Assembly: GCF_002975205.1 (NCBI RefSeq)
Contig: NZ_PCOC01000002.1
Coordinates: 2,173,501-2,237,500 of the forward strand
DNA length: 64,000 nt
Reading direction: 5' to 3'
From: Ochrobactrum vermis
GTDB taxonomy: Bacteria; Pseudomonadota; Alphaproteobacteria; Rhizobiales; Rhizobiaceae
Part shown: positions 1 through 10,888 of the stretch, one piece after another
Layout: every line of letters begins with the position of its first letter
Numbering within the stretch: position 1 is the stretch's first letter
The notes under the pieces: generated by a model
What the model saw: the letters and a program-made list of their open reading frames with translations, nothing else
What the model was told of the DNA's origin: nothing
Database searches by the model: none
Position numbers and translations under genes: made by a program

Positions 1-23
1 CAACTCATTTACGGAGTAAACTA

Positions 24-2216
24 ATGCCCTTTTCAGATGTCCGCACTACCCGTCGGCAGTTTCTGATGTCGAACGCGACAATAGGCATGGGGCTCCTAGT
101 GGGTGTTGATTTATCCGAAGGTAGTCCAGAACCGACGATAGACAAAACTTTCCAACCCAATGCTTTCGTGCGCGTACTCCCTGATAATTCCGTTCAGCTT
201 GTAGTCCACAAGCACGATTCAGGAACGGGCACAAAGTCGTCGCTTGGTGCAATTCTTGCAGAAGAACTAGAGGTAGGGCTTGAACAGGTGACGGTAGTAT
301 CCCCGGAAAACCCGTTCTTTCACGACTATATCCACCCGCAATGGCACGTATTTTCAACCGGCGGCAGTACAAGTGTGATGCTTGAGTTTCAAACCCTGCG
401 TAAAGCAGGTGCCATGGCACGCATCATGTTGATCAATGCGGCTGCAGATCGTTGGGGTGTAAGTGCAAGAGAATGCCATGCGGAGCAGGGACAAGTCATC
501 CACTCGCAGACAGGGCGGCAACTGGAATATGGAAAGCTGGTTCAAAGCGCAGCGCTGATGGCAACACCCACAGATGTAACATTGAAGAAGCCCGACGAAT
601 TCCGAATAATTGGCAAGCTCACTCGCAAAATCGATACTATGGCCAAGCTTACCGGTGAGCACACTTTTGGTGTGGACGTCAAACTGCCCAACATGCTGAC
701 CGCTACCATCCAACACGCGCCAATGGTTCACGGCCGGGTCAGAACGATGAACCAGGAAAAAAGTCTCGCAGTATCCGGCGTGCGCCGGATACTCATTGTT
801 CCTGCAGCAGATCGTTCAGTCCTGGGCGGCAATCAAGAAGGAGTAGCTGTACTGGCTGACAGCTACTGGGCTTCGATATCGGGACGCGACCAATTGAAAA
901 TCGAGTGGGACGATGGTGAATTTGCCGGTTTCAACAGCGCGGATATTGCGCGTCAACAAAGGTCCTCCCTTATCTCACCACAAGCGCAATTCGTACGCAC
1001 GATTGGCCACGGGAATGCTGAACAGGTAATCTCGGGAGCAGCCAAAACCCTGCGAGCAGAATATATTATGCCCTACAAGGCTCAGAATCCCATGGAGCCC
1101 CAAAGCGTAACTGTCGAAATTCGCGACGGAAAAGTCCATTACTGGGGAGGAATCCAGGTACCCAGTAATGCATTGTTTGCCGCCAGAACTCTTCTTGGGC
1201 TTGGCGAGGAGAATGTGGTGCTGCACGAACTGACCGGCGGCGGGAGTTTCGGAGCCAGGGAATCGCGGCATTGGCTTCTAGAGGCAACCTATCTCGCCAG
1301 GGAAACCGGACGGCCGGTTAAATTGATGTATAGCCGTGAAGATGAAATGAAGCAGCTCTACTACCACGCTGCCACTTTGACGGAACTGACAGGAGCAATC
1401 GATCAAGATGGAGATCTGTTGGCGTTGAAACTTCGCGCGGTCTCTCCGGCATCTCCGGAAGAATGGGAGCCAGGCTACAATGAACGCCAGGATAAGATGG
1501 ACTACAGCACGACGGAATCGATCTGCGCATGGGATTTTGCCTATGCTCCCAAACACCTGGATATCGGTTGGATACGTCACGAAACCGGTATGCCGACCGG
1601 ATGGTATCGGGCAGTCAGCTTTATTCCCAATGTATTTGCCACAGAGAGCTTCATGGACGAAATGGCGGAGCTCGCTGGAAAAGATCCGCTTGCCTTTCGC
1701 ATATCTCTGATGTCGGAGAGGCCACGCCATGTAAATGTTCTTCGCAACGCAGCTCAACGCGCGGGTTGGCACAAACCCCACATGCCAGGGCGATCATTGG
1801 GACTTGCAACCAACCAGGGCTATAAAAGCTTTGTAGCAATTGTGGCTGAACTCGAACAAACCCCAAAGACGATAGAGATACGTCGTATCACATGTGTTGC
1901 CGACTGTGGACTCGCAGTGCATCCTGGAAGCGTTGAAGAACAACTCTACGGAGGCATAATGTGGGGCTTGGGGCATGCCCTGTTTGACCGTATCGATTTC
2001 ATCGAAGGGCGTGTAATACAGACCAACTTTGATAATTATGTCGTCATGCGTCAGTCTCACATGCCGGATATCGACATTACTGTTGTACAGGGGGATCCTG
2101 GACATCCCACTGGCGTTGGAGAACTTTCAAATCCAAGTGTCGTTCCCGCCATCGCCAACGCCTTATCCAGACTGACTGGTAAACGGCAACGTAGCACGCC
2201 ATTCGTAATGGCATAA
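24..2216 (+). CDS. Molybdopterin-binding large subunit, isoquinoline 1-oxidoreductase/aldehyde dehydrogenase type
   Basis: 730 residues, close to the usual size of IorB-type subunits of the xanthine dehydrogenase family, which hydroxylate N-heterocycles or oxidise aldehydes with a Mo-cytosine dinucleotide cofactor. The N-terminus carries a twin-arginine signal (TRRQFLMSN, then a hydrophobic stretch), so the enzyme is probably exported folded to the periplasm. Mo-site glycine-rich segments (GGGSFGARES; GGIMWGLGHAL) and the C-terminal GVGE with the expected catalytic Glu are present. The ATG at 24 is preceded by CGGAG. The [2Fe-2S] small subunit that normally precedes it would lie left of the window, and no cytochrome subunit follows. 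Family assignment is firm; substrate unknown. Confidence 0.88.
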   Translation: MPFSDVRTTRRQFLMSNATIGMGLLVGVDLSEGSPEPTIDKTFQPNAFVRVLPDNSVQLVVHKHDSGTGTKSSLGAILAEELEVGLEQVTVVSPENPFFHDYIHPQWHVFSTGGSTSVMLEFQTLRKAGAMARIMLINAAADRWGVSARECHAEQGQVIHSQTGRQLEYGKLVQSAALMATPTDVTLKKPDEFRIIGKLTRKIDTMAKLTGEHTFGVDVKLPNMLTATIQHAPMVHGRVRTMNQEKSLAVSGVRRILIVPAADRSVLGGNQEGVAVLADSYWASISGRDQLKIEWDDGEFAGFNSADIARQQRSSLISPQAQFVRTIGHGNAEQVISGAAKTLRAEYIMPYKAQNPMEPQSVTVEIRDGKVHYWGGIQVPSNALFAARTLLGLGEENVVLHELTGGGSFGARESRHWLLEATYLARETGRPVKLMYSREDEMKQLYYHAATLTELTGAIDQDGDLLALKLRAVSPASPEEWEPGYNERQDKMDYSTTESICAWDFAYAPKHLDIGWIRHETGMPTGWYRAVSFIPNVFATESFMDEMAELAGKDPLAFRISLMSERPRHVNVLRNAAQRAGWHKPHMPGRSLGLATNQGYKSFVAIVAELEQTPKTIEIRRITCVADCGLAVHPGSVEEQLYGGIMWGLGHALFDRIDFIEGRVIQTNFDNYVVMRQSHMPDIDITVVQGDPGHPTGVGELSNPSVVPAIANALSRLTGKRQRSTPFVMA

Positions 2217-2763
2217 GAACCAATGTCCGTTGCGGGGAGGAGAAATGCTCTTACTCTCCTCATCTAACGCCGACAAAACTTCGGCCACAGCGCCGGTTCA
2301 GACTAAGTCCGCGATCATCCGGGTCGGATAACGCAACGATATCGGTGATATAGCTTCTTGAAAATTCGATCCCCCGCGTCTCGGAATTTCCTTGCGGTAA
2401 TCTACTCACAACTGAACGAAACCGTGTCTTCTAACACGCGCCGAGCTATTCTTTTTGTGAGCAGATTAATGTACTCCCAGAACTCTCGACGATCATCACG
2501 TCTTTCGATCCCAGATCGCCAGTCAAGACCGACAACAATGCCCATGGCGTCGATGCTCGAAGCCCTGCGCTGAGTTTAAGAAATACAACGAGGAAATGTA
2601 ATGCCTGCAAAAACTACATTTGGTATCGCTGCACGCTCTTCCTCAAAAACTCACCATTCTGTTAATGATGGATTAGATTAATCTGCTGTTTTGCCCCCAG
2701 CTTCCACATACCGACGCAAAGTAGAAATAGGCGGAGAAACCTTATCATCTTTTAAGCCGCCCA
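2217..2763. other. Gene-free stretch
   Basis: 547 bp between the molybdenum enzyme and the convergent desaturase gene. The one open frame here (2358-2573, plus) has a serine/arginine-rich composition and no recognisable motif, so it was not called. No clear terminator hairpin seen. Confidence 0.5.
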
Positions 2764-3675
2764 TCAATTTTTTGAAGGCAGACCAAGGATTTGACGAACA
2801 CCATCCTTCGAGAAAGGTTGTGTCAATTGTGCGAGAAACCCCTTTGCAACCTGGCCTTTGATGCCAATGTCTGCGGACGAGGATCGATCCGGATTAAGAT
2901 AAGTCCGGAAAATTTGGTCGAACAAGACAATGTTCTCGCCGTAATTGGTATTCCCTTCGCGAATGTCCTTCGAATGATGCCACCGATGGAGGCGGGGCGT
3001 ACTAAACACATAGTCAAGTATCCCCGTCCTCATATCGACATTGCAATGGGTGAGAATGCCTACAAAAGCAGTAACGGCACCTAACCACCAGAAGATCTGC
3101 AGCGGCGCACCCAAAAGGTAAAGCGGGACTTGGCTCAGCGCGACCTTGAACAGGGAGTCGATGACATGAAACCGGCCGGTATTGACGACCCAAAGCCGCG
3201 TCACAGAGTGATGCAATGCGTGGAAACGCCAGAAGAAAAGCCGTTCATGCGCGATGCGATGCGACCAATATAGGCCGAACTCAGCAATGATTACGGCTAA
3301 TGCCACCTGTAGCACGAAAGGCAATGTGGACGGCCAAAAGCTGAACTGAAGCGTAGCCAACGGCTGCAGAACACCGGCAGCCATCATGGGGAATAGTGCC
3401 GCAGCAAGTGCGGCGAATTGCACAAGCCCTTTGGTCAACAACGTATGGGCGATATCGTTCACGGTCTCACCATCCGCATCGAGCCAGCGGCCCTCATACG
3501 GAATAATGCGCTCCATAATTAACAGCGTAGCAACGGCGACGGCGTACACTACAGTGAACGACACCATAGGATGATTGCTGTTGAAGGCGAACTTGGCGCC
3601 AACCAGCCCGAAAAAGAACACCGATGGCCATCCACAGTATCGGAGAGCCCATCTGAATGGCTCGAAATTCAACAT
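2764..3675 (-). CDS. Sterol desaturase / fatty acid hydroxylase family membrane protein
   Basis: 303-residue integral membrane protein with four or more hydrophobic segments and the three histidine clusters of the non-haem di-iron family: HRIAH at residues 139-143, HALHH at 152-156 and HRWHH at 230-234. These bind two irons at the cytosolic face and hydroxylate or desaturate lipid substrates. The C-terminal NTNYGENIVLFDQIFRTY region is typical of the bacterial branch. The start is ATG 3675 with AGGAG upstream on the minus strand. It stands alone with no operon partners. The lipid substrate (hopanoid, ornithine lipid, carotenoid or other) cannot be told from sequence. Confidence 0.85.
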   Translation of the reverse strand: MLNFEPFRWALRYCGWPSVFFFGLVGAKFAFNSNHPMVSFTVVYAVAVATLLIMERIIPYEGRWLDADGETVNDIAHTLLTKGLVQFAALAAALFPMMAAGVLQPLATLQFSFWPSTLPFVLQVALAVIIAEFGLYWSHRIAHERLFFWRFHALHHSVTRLWVVNTGRFHVIDSLFKVALSQVPLYLLGAPLQIFWWLGAVTAFVGILTHCNVDMRTGILDYVFSTPRLHRWHHSKDIREGNTNYGENIVLFDQIFRTYLNPDRSSSADIGIKGQVAKGFLAQLTQPFSKDGVRQILGLPSKN

Positions 3676-4082
3676 CCGTTTGAAGCTCCTGTTTCGGTGA
3701 ACTTTTTAAGTCGTTTCTGCTTACGAATCCAAGGGTATGGTCAGGTTCGGCCGGAGCGGTACGGTGGTTAGATGTCATTTAAATTGCACCCTATCGAACA
3801 AACTGCCATCCGCTTCGAATGGAGCCCAAACTGAAAGCTGAACTTTTCGGCTGTTGAAAATACAGCAACCTTTACCTCCAGAAAACGCTTCAATGAGATG
3901 GATATCATTCTACGTAAAAAAAACCCTGCATACCGTCATCTCCTAATATAGATTGCCAGTCAGGTTTCATCGCCATATCTGTCCGAAAACATAATCCCCT
4001 TGTCTTATACGCGATTGAACTGCTGTCCTTGCTCGGCGATGGGTCAAGCGTTGCAACTCTGATGGCGGCGATAAATTAGTCG
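3676..4082. other. Gene-free stretch
   Basis: About 400 AT-rich bases upstream of the desaturase gene. It presumably contains that gene's promoter; no coding region or clear regulatory element was recognised. Confidence 0.4.
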
Positions 4083-4535
4083 CTAACACAGTACACAAAC
4101 TGCAACTTCTGGGTTTTTTTGCCGTCGCACATTCGTATTGATGGCGTGGTCGCAGACGTCCCTGATCGTTTGCTCTCCAAAATCTTGTTTAACCAAATGC
4201 AGCATCATGTCAATCGCCGCCGCCCCCTCCTGCACAGGCCTAGATGTTCTCATCAACTCGATAGATTCCCAGATCAACAGCTGTTGTTATGAACTGTCGA
4301 ACAAAACATTCCATGTTTTCCAATGTATCGTTCAGGTTTTGCCATCGGCATATCCGACTGCGCCGCAAGCATATAAGAACCGTCCCAATGCCGCTGTTGC
4401 AACAGCATTGTTATGGCACTCATACAACCATAACTTGAAAATCTTGTTAGCTAAACCGATTCTACCAGCCTTGCTATAGATACAGACCATGCCTGGGCAC
4501 GGATCGTTGAAGAAATATCGGTGCCTCTCAGCCAC
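4083..4535 (-). pseudogene. Decayed GlxA/CdhR-type AraC-family regulator
   Basis: Two minus-strand fragments in different frames resemble the DJ-1/PfpI-like N-terminal domain of GlxA-type regulators. One (4332-4535) contains ATAALGRFLYACGAVGYADGK, resembling the nucleophile-elbow region. The other (4083-4277) contains RTSRPVQEGAAAIDMMLHL, which matches the conserved G-x-A-A-x-D-M-M-L-x-L-I segment of the family. The DNA-binding AraC domain is absent and the frames are broken by stops. GlxA-type regulators (GbdR, CdhR) commonly control betaine and carnitine catabolism, so this may be the former regulator of the adjacent Rieske oxygenase genes. The family match is from memory of the motif and should be checked by profile search. 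Confidence 0.5.
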
Positions 4536-4868
4536 TGAGCTGCGTTGTAAGTGCTACGCCGTAGCTCGCACTCACCTGGCCTCCGGTTTCCGATGCAATG
4601 CGCCTACGATAAGCTTGGAAATCAAGAGCCTAGTTTGTCAGCCGCAACGTTTCAACGGCGAGAGAAGACTCAAACAGGAAAAATCGGAGGCCAGATTGAA
4701 ACCCAACACAACCGCTGTTGCGCTTTGAAAGTCATGATACTTTTTTAGACGGCGTGACCAAACCGACCGGATTCCGTTAATGCATCAACTGCTTTGATTG
4801 TCACATTGTAGATACTTCTCGATTTGCTTTTGTGAATGTTCCTCGGTGCCTTTCGATCATTCTCCCCT
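4536..4868. other. Gene-free stretch downstream of the Rieske reductase gene
   Basis: 333 bp between the regulator remnant and the 3' end of the reductase gene. No coding region or convincing terminator recognised. Confidence 0.4.
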
Positions 4869-5936
4869 CTACACCCCCACTTTCACACGACCGATGGGGT
4901 GCGAACAGCAGGCTAGGATGAAACCATCGTCTATGTCATCGTCGGTGATACCGCCGTTGTGTACCATATGGACCTGCCCTTCGAGTTTCTGGATCTTACA
5001 GGTCCCACAAATTCCCATAGTGCAGCCGGAAGGGATCATCAGACCCGCTACACGAGCGGAGGTAAGGATGGTGTCCGTTTCCGAACAGGTCGTCGTAACG
5101 CCGGACAGTGCGAACTCGATTTCGGCACTGTTTTCCTGTTCTGGCGTCACATCATCCGGCACCAGTTCGGTTTCAGGCAATGGCGCGTGAAAGCTCTCCT
5201 GATGATAGCGATCCATGTCATAGCCGAGCCCGATCAACGCTTCGCGCGCCGCTTGCATGAAGGGTTCCGGCCCGCAACAGAACACTTCGCGCTCCAGATA
5301 ATCCTGCGCCATCAAGCCCAGCATCAGCTGGTTAAAAAAACCTTTGTATCCAGTCCATGGACTATACGGGTCATTGTCCTCGACGACCCATTTGAGGTCT
5401 ATCCCGTTAACGCGTGAGGCCATCTGCTCCAACCGTTCTCGGAAAATAATATCCGATGGGCGTCGGGCGCAATTGACGAACACGACGTCCATATCGCGCC
5501 CCGAGTCGTAGAGATAGGTGGTCATGGACATCATTGGCGTGATGCCCGACCCTGCCGAGATGAACAGATATTTGTCGGCCGGGTGATGCGCGATAGTGAA
5601 TTTTCCGCCAGGACCGATCACCCGCAGTCGCATGCTTGACCGCATGTGGTCGAACATCCAGCGCGTGCCAACGGAATCCGGCTGCGCCTTTACGGTCATG
5701 GTCAGCGACGTCGGTCGGGACGGAGACGACGAGATCGTATAGGTCCGATATACCAGTCCCCCGGGAACGGGCAGTTGCCATGTCAGAAACTGCCCCGGAT
5801 CGAAGTTGAACAGCGCTCCAGACGGCGACCGAAAGCAGAAGGTCATAACATTAGGCGCTTCCGGTAGATAAGAAACGCATTCAAGCTCCTCCGCATCCGT
5901 CCAGAATGCGAGCTTCGGCCTCGTCACCACATGCAT
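4869..5936 (-). CDS. Ferredoxin reductase subunit of a Rieske betaine demethylase (GbcB-like)
   Basis: Electron-transfer partner of the oxygenase encoded just upstream: it moves electrons from NAD(P)H through FAD and a [2Fe-2S] centre to the oxygenase. The 355 residues show an FAD-binding barrel (YRTYTISSSPS), an NAD-binding domain (FISAGSGITPMMSM; VFCCGPEPFM) and a C-terminal plant-type ferredoxin domain with cysteines in PSGCTMGICGTCK and a distal LACC. ATG 5936 was preferred over longer in-frame extensions because it sits 4 bp after the stop of the oxygenase gene. Closest known types are GbcB of glycine betaine demethylase, carnitine oxygenase reductase and stachydrine demethylase reductases. 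Confidence 0.88.
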   Translation of the reverse strand: MHVVTRPKLAFWTDAEELECVSYLPEAPNVMTFCFRSPSGALFNFDPGQFLTWQLPVPGGLVYRTYTISSSPSRPTSLTMTVKAQPDSVGTRWMFDHMRSSMRLRVIGPGGKFTIAHHPADKYLFISAGSGITPMMSMTTYLYDSGRDMDVVFVNCARRPSDIIFRERLEQMASRVNGIDLKWVVEDNDPYSPWTGYKGFFNQLMLGLMAQDYLEREVFCCGPEPFMQAAREALIGLGYDMDRYHQESFHAPLPETELVPDDVTPEQENSAEIEFALSGVTTTCSETDTILTSARVAGLMIPSGCTMGICGTCKIQKLEGQVHMVHNGGITDDDIDDGFILACCSHPIGRVKVGV

Positions 5937-5940
5937 GAAC

Positions 5941-7188
<1,248 letters not shown>

Positions 7189-7285
7189 CTACCATTTGTT
7201 TTGAACCAGTCTAAAAACTGTCAGGCTCGTCTCACATTTTGACAATAGCACTTTTTTTCAACATGGATTAGTTTAAGTAATCTCA

Positions 7286-8209
7286 ATGTTCCCCCGCCAC
7301 TTTGCTGGCTTCAAGATTGCGGATGAGGTTTCTGTGGCCAGACCTTATGACCTTTCCTCCATAACCGCACTCATCTGTTTTGAGGCTGCGGCACGCAATC
7401 TCAGTTTCAAGAAAGCCGCGCAGGAACTGAACGTTACACCTGCGGCAATCAGTCACCAGATAAAGGCGCTTGAAGCGGACCTTGGATGCGTCCTGTTCAT
7501 GCGGCAAAACAAGGGTGTGGAGCTGACGGAGAAAGGCGCATTTTTATTCGTGGCGCTGCAACGAGGCTTTGAATCCATCTCCGAAACCGTCAGCCAGTTG
7601 AGGGAGAGACCGGAAACTGTGGATGTTACCGTGCGCTCCACGACGGCTGTGAGTTCATTATGGCTGACACCAAAGATTTCAGCGTTCTGGAAAAACCACC
7701 CCACAGTTACCATTGCGCAGATTGTTAGCGATGTTGCGTCCGACACCAGCCGTTGTGACCTTAGCATCCATTATGGCATCCCCGACGAAGGCAGCGAATG
7801 CTGCAGTCTCTTTCGCGACCGCATCGTGGCGCTTGGGACACCTCGCTTTGCGGAGCAATATCGCATTTCCACAATCGAGGATCTGGTTTCGGCCCCGCTG
7901 ATCCATTCCAGCGGCGAAGAAACCAATTGGACAAAATGGTCAGACTGGTTTTCATCGCTTGGCCAGCCCGCTCCGAAGGGTCGTAATTTCTACGTCAACA
8001 ATTACATGATTGCACTACAGACTGCGCAAGACGATCTTGGCGCAGTTCTGGGGTGGGATGGATTGGTCAAAAGCCTCTTGCATGAGGGAAGGTTCGTACA
8101 ACTCGTGCCAGATTGCATCACTTCGCCAATGCTGTTCTATCTCAAAATTCATCCGCGTGTCTCAGCGAAGGCGCGCATTTTTGCGGAATGGCTCGTAGGA
8201 AATGTCTGA
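7286..8209 (+). CDS. LysR-family transcriptional regulator (GcvA-like)
   Basis: 307 residues with an N-terminal winged helix-turn-helix (ALICFEAAARNLSFKKAAQELNV, then TPAAISHQIKALEADLG) and a C-terminal periplasmic-binding-type effector domain. The HTH starts about 25 residues in, so a shorter start (GTG 7334) is also possible. It is divergent from the Rieske oxygenase gene across 109 bp and convergent with the DddP-like gene. The position suggests control of the oxygenase-reductase pair in response to a betaine or its breakdown product. This is inferred from layout; no operator was identified with confidence. Confidence 0.88.
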   Translation: MFPRHFAGFKIADEVSVARPYDLSSITALICFEAAARNLSFKKAAQELNVTPAAISHQIKALEADLGCVLFMRQNKGVELTEKGAFLFVALQRGFESISETVSQLRERPETVDVTVRSTTAVSSLWLTPKISAFWKNHPTVTIAQIVSDVASDTSRCDLSIHYGIPDEGSECCSLFRDRIVALGTPRFAEQYRISTIEDLVSAPLIHSSGEETNWTKWSDWFSSLGQPAPKGRNFYVNNYMIALQTAQDDLGAVLGWDGLVKSLLHEGRFVQLVPDCITSPMLFYLKIHPRVSAKARIFAEWLVGNV

Positions 8210-8220
8210 AACCTTTATGC

Positions 8221-9495
8221 CTAAATACTTTCCCATGGGAAAGTATCGAGTCGTTCGGCACCATTATTCGTGACCAGGATCTGGGTTTCCAGTTTGATGC
8301 TTTCAGAACCTTTTTCGGCAATCAGGCTTTCAACGTTAAGTACCATATTCTCCTCAATCGTCCCGTTGAAATCATTATCGAAATCCGGATGCAGCAGGAT
8401 ACCTGGCCATTCGTCGGCCATCCCAGTCCCATGGACTGCCAGCGAATAGCGATAGGGGATGTATTTCTCAGGTATGCGCCAGCTTTTCTCGTTGAACTCA
8501 ACGAAGCTCACACCAGGACGAATGATTGAAAGATTATGGTCGATCTGGTCCCGGGCAGCGGCGTAGAGCTCCTTTTGCTTTGCATTCATCGCGGCATGGC
8601 CGCAGGTCCATGAGCGCGACAGGTCGGCGCAATAGCCGTACGGACCTATCATATCTGTATCAAAGGCGATCATCTCGCCTTGTTTAATGACGTAATCCGA
8701 GCATTCCTGATACCATGGATTTGTCCGCGGGCCCGCTGTCAGCAGTTTGGTTTCGAGCCATTCGCCGCCGCTGCGTGCATTTTCGAAATGAAGCTCGGCC
8801 CAGATTTCGCGCTCTGTGCGCCCCGGTTCGGAGACCTCGTACATGCGCGCCATACCTGCCTCACATACGCGAATGGTCCAGCGCATCAGTTCGATTTCTT
8901 CCGCACTTTTTATTGAACGCGCCCGCTCGGCCAGTTCCTGCCCATCCAGCAAGACAAAGCCGCGTGCCTGCAATTCAAACGCCGGCCCCGGTTCCAGGCG
9001 ATCCACGGCAACACGGTCATTGACGCCATGTTGCTTGATGATACCGGCGATCTCATCAGCCCAGGATTTCATTCGCTGTTCAACCAGATTGCCGGCTGTG
9101 AAGAACAGAAAGGATTTGGCTGTACGGACCTCATCGACCCCGGGCAGTCCGTCATTGACATGTTCAGCGCCTTCGAATTCGAACATGATGGCAGGTCCTT
9201 CTGCCAGAATAAGCGCGTAGCGTGAGGGATTGTGCATTGTCCATATGCTCATATCGGACGAATCCAGCGCATAACGAATGTTGACGGGATCGTAGAGCAG
9301 CAGCGCTCCACAATCTGCCTGGCGCATCTTGAAGCGAAGGCGGTCCAGGCGATAGCGTCTTGCCCTATCGAGCGTTTCGATGGGTATCGGGCTGATTAAT
9401 GGTCGATCCGCACCATCTGGATTGAGATAAGTGTGTTTTCGCTCATCTTTGAAGACCGCTGCACTTTGTCCGGTCATATGGTCGTCAGGCGCCAT
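8221..9495 (-). CDS. M24-fold enzyme resembling DMSP lyase DddP
   Basis: 424 residues with an N-terminal creatinase-like domain and a C-terminal pita-bread domain. All six metal ligands known for DddP are present with the same spacing: D279, D281, D291, H355, E389 and E403. Long blocks also resemble DddP: LYDPVNIRYALDSSDM; GGEWLETKLLTAGPRTNPW; FDTDMIGPYGYCADLSRSW; HGTGMADEWPG. DddP cleaves dimethylsulfoniopropionate to DMS and acrylate; other M24 relatives are aminopeptidases or creatinase-type C-N hydrolases. The gene lies in a minus-strand run with gfa, the cupin and the flavoprotein demethylase. A betaine-cleaving hydrolase is the main alternative. The similarity was judged by eye, so the lyase role is a hypothesis. 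Confidence 0.72.
   Translation of the reverse strand: MAPDDHMTGQSAAVFKDERKHTYLNPDGADRPLISPIPIETLDRARRYRLDRLRFKMRQADCGALLLYDPVNIRYALDSSDMSIWTMHNPSRYALILAEGPAIMFEFEGAEHVNDGLPGVDEVRTAKSFLFFTAGNLVEQRMKSWADEIAGIIKQHGVNDRVAVDRLEPGPAFELQARGFVLLDGQELAERARSIKSAEEIELMRWTIRVCEAGMARMYEVSEPGRTEREIWAELHFENARSGGEWLETKLLTAGPRTNPWYQECSDYVIKQGEMIAFDTDMIGPYGYCADLSRSWTCGHAAMNAKQKELYAAARDQIDHNLSIIRPGVSFVEFNEKSWRIPEKYIPYRYSLAVHGTGMADEWPGILLHPDFDNDFNGTIEENMVLNVESLIAEKGSESIKLETQILVTNNGAERLDTFPWESI
8225..8246. terminator. Perfect 22-bp palindrome between convergent genes
   Basis: ATACTTTCCCA is followed at once by its exact reverse complement. The palindrome covers the last codons of the DddP-like gene and begins 15 bp after the LysR stop. 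As RNA it would form a stem of about 9 bp with a tight loop on either strand, so a bidirectional terminator is plausible. A protein-binding site is possible too. It lacks a long U-tract. Confidence 0.4.
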
Positions 9496-9640
9496 TCAAA
9501 TATTCCTCTTCAAGCAAAGCGCCAGGAACTTCGGACGCCAGTTTCGCATCCGAAGCAATCATTTAAGTGGCGCTCGTGGGTTTCTCAGGAACAAGGAGAG
9601 AATTTCGAGCAATACGGCAGATGGGACAGGCGTCCGGTGA

Positions 9641-10210
9641 TCAGTGCAGGACGCCGTTCTTTTTTGCGGTCCAGGTCGCCAGATAATCCATCAACGCTGG
9701 CGAGAGGCAGTCATAGGGTTCAAGCCCGATCTCTTTTAGCCGGGCCCGTATGCCTGCCATTTCATCGGGATCAACGCCGCCTTCAATGACCGAGGATACG
9801 AAGGCTGCGAATTCCGGTCCTGGCCAGTCTGCGTTTTCGAACCGTTCTGGATGGATGAAGGATAGCCCCTGGAATGCATGTTCACGCTCAACGGGACCAT
9901 GCATGTGCACACCGCATTCCTTGCAGGCATGGCGCTGAATCAAGGCGCCAGGATCGACGACGGCAAGCTTGTCGCCATTTTCAATAACGCTCACCTTTTC
10001 CGTCGGCGCGACAGCGACGACAGAAAAGGCAGCACCTTCCGGCTTCCAGCATTTCGTGCAGCCACAAGCGTGGTTATGGGTGATCGGGGCTGCGACCTTC
10101 ACCTTGACTGTGCGTTCGGAACATTTGCAGGCAAGTGTCCCGCCGGGAAACTGACTGCTACCTTTTTGCTGTCCGTTCTGGATGGCAGGATGTAAAAGTC
10201 TCGTGCTCAT
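9641..10210 (-). CDS. gfa: Glutathione-dependent formaldehyde-activating enzyme (S-(hydroxymethyl)glutathione synthase)
   Basis: 189 residues, the usual Gfa length. Zinc-binding cysteines are visible in [20 protein letters not shown] and [12 protein letters not shown], the hallmark pattern of the Gfa fold. The enzyme speeds condensation of formaldehyde with glutathione ahead of oxidation to formate. Its position among demethylase genes fits exactly, since Rieske and flavoprotein demethylation both release formaldehyde. It follows the cupin gene by 17 bp in the same orientation, so co-transcription is likely. The downstream glutathione-dependent dehydrogenase is not in the window. Confidence 0.93.
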   Translation of the reverse strand: MSTRLLHPAIQNGQQKGSSQFPGGTLACKCSERTVKVKVAAPITHNHACGCTKCWKPEGAAFSVVAVAPTEKVSVIENGDKLAVVDPGALIQRHACKECGVHMHGPVEREHAFQGLSFIHPERFENADWPGPEFAAFVSSVIEGGVDPDEMAGIRARLKEIGLEPYDCLSPALMDYLATWTAKKNGVLH

Positions 10211-10227
10211 TTCTTCCTCCCGTGATG

Positions 10228-10848
10228 TTATGTTTCAGTTTTTTCGTCGACCGGTCGTTTCACCAGAAGCGCCCAGAAGGCGAAGAGTGGCATATCGAGC
10301 GAGCGCATGGCGTGCTTGATACCGGGAACATTATAGAACGAACCACCGATGCCCGGTGAGAACCAATCATCGTCCGCCTGACTGAATTCGCCATCGGAGC
10401 AAACGAGATAAACCTCTTCAGGAGCATGGTTGTGATCGGGATAGCGGACATTGGGGGCAAGCAGCGTCGCGCCGATCCACACATCGCCACGCTGTTCAAT
10501 TCCGCCAGTACCGACTACCATAGCATTGCCATGTCCGTCCGCATAGTTGGCGCTGGCTGAGCCCTCGGGATCGACACGTCGCCGCCAGTCAAGGCGAGGC
10601 GCGATCGCTTGGAAGGTTACTATCAGACGGCGGAGCAATCGATCCTTGACATCGATGGCCAAGGCAGCGTCAAGATGCTGGCAGACCGGCAGTTGCGTCC
10701 CCTCGCCCACGCGCTGTTCCCCTGGCGTTTTGAGTACATCGAATATCTGACCGATTGAACGTCTGGATTCATCATGACCGGCGAATTGACCGAATGCAGC
10801 CTCAGCCGCATCAAGAAAGGCCTGCAATGCTTCATCACGAACCGTCAT
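10228..10848 (-). CDS. Cupin protein of the DMSP-lyase family (DddL/DddQ-like)
   Basis: 206 residues from ATG 10848, chosen because GGAGG sits 5 bp upstream; an earlier ATG at 10857 overlaps that ribosome-binding site. The C-terminal cupin has [12 protein letters not shown], giving metal ligands H139, H141 and E145 with Tyr147, and a second-motif H179 (GIKHAMRS). This H-x-H-x3-E-x-Y...H arrangement is that of DddQ/DddL/DddW lyases, where the tyrosine acts as the base that eliminates DMS from DMSP. The N-terminal half is helical, as in DddL and DddQ. It lies in a run with gfa, the DddP-like gene and the flavoprotein demethylase. Many family members are untested and could act on other betaines. 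Confidence 0.7.
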   Translation of the reverse strand: MTVRDEALQAFLDAAEAAFGQFAGHDESRRSIGQIFDVLKTPGEQRVGEGTQLPVCQHLDAALAIDVKDRLLRRLIVTFQAIAPRLDWRRRVDPEGSASANYADGHGNAMVVGTGGIEQRGDVWIGATLLAPNVRYPDHNHAPEEVYLVCSDGEFSQADDDWFSPGIGGSFYNVPGIKHAMRSLDMPLFAFWALLVKRPVDEKTET

Positions 10849-10888
10849 GCGAACCTCCATGAGCTTCAAATCGGGAATTATCTCCGGA

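Noticed and set aside
2358..2573. 71-codon plus-strand frame after the molybdenum enzyme
   Set aside because: No ribosome-binding site, no motif, low-complexity Ser/Arg-rich translation.
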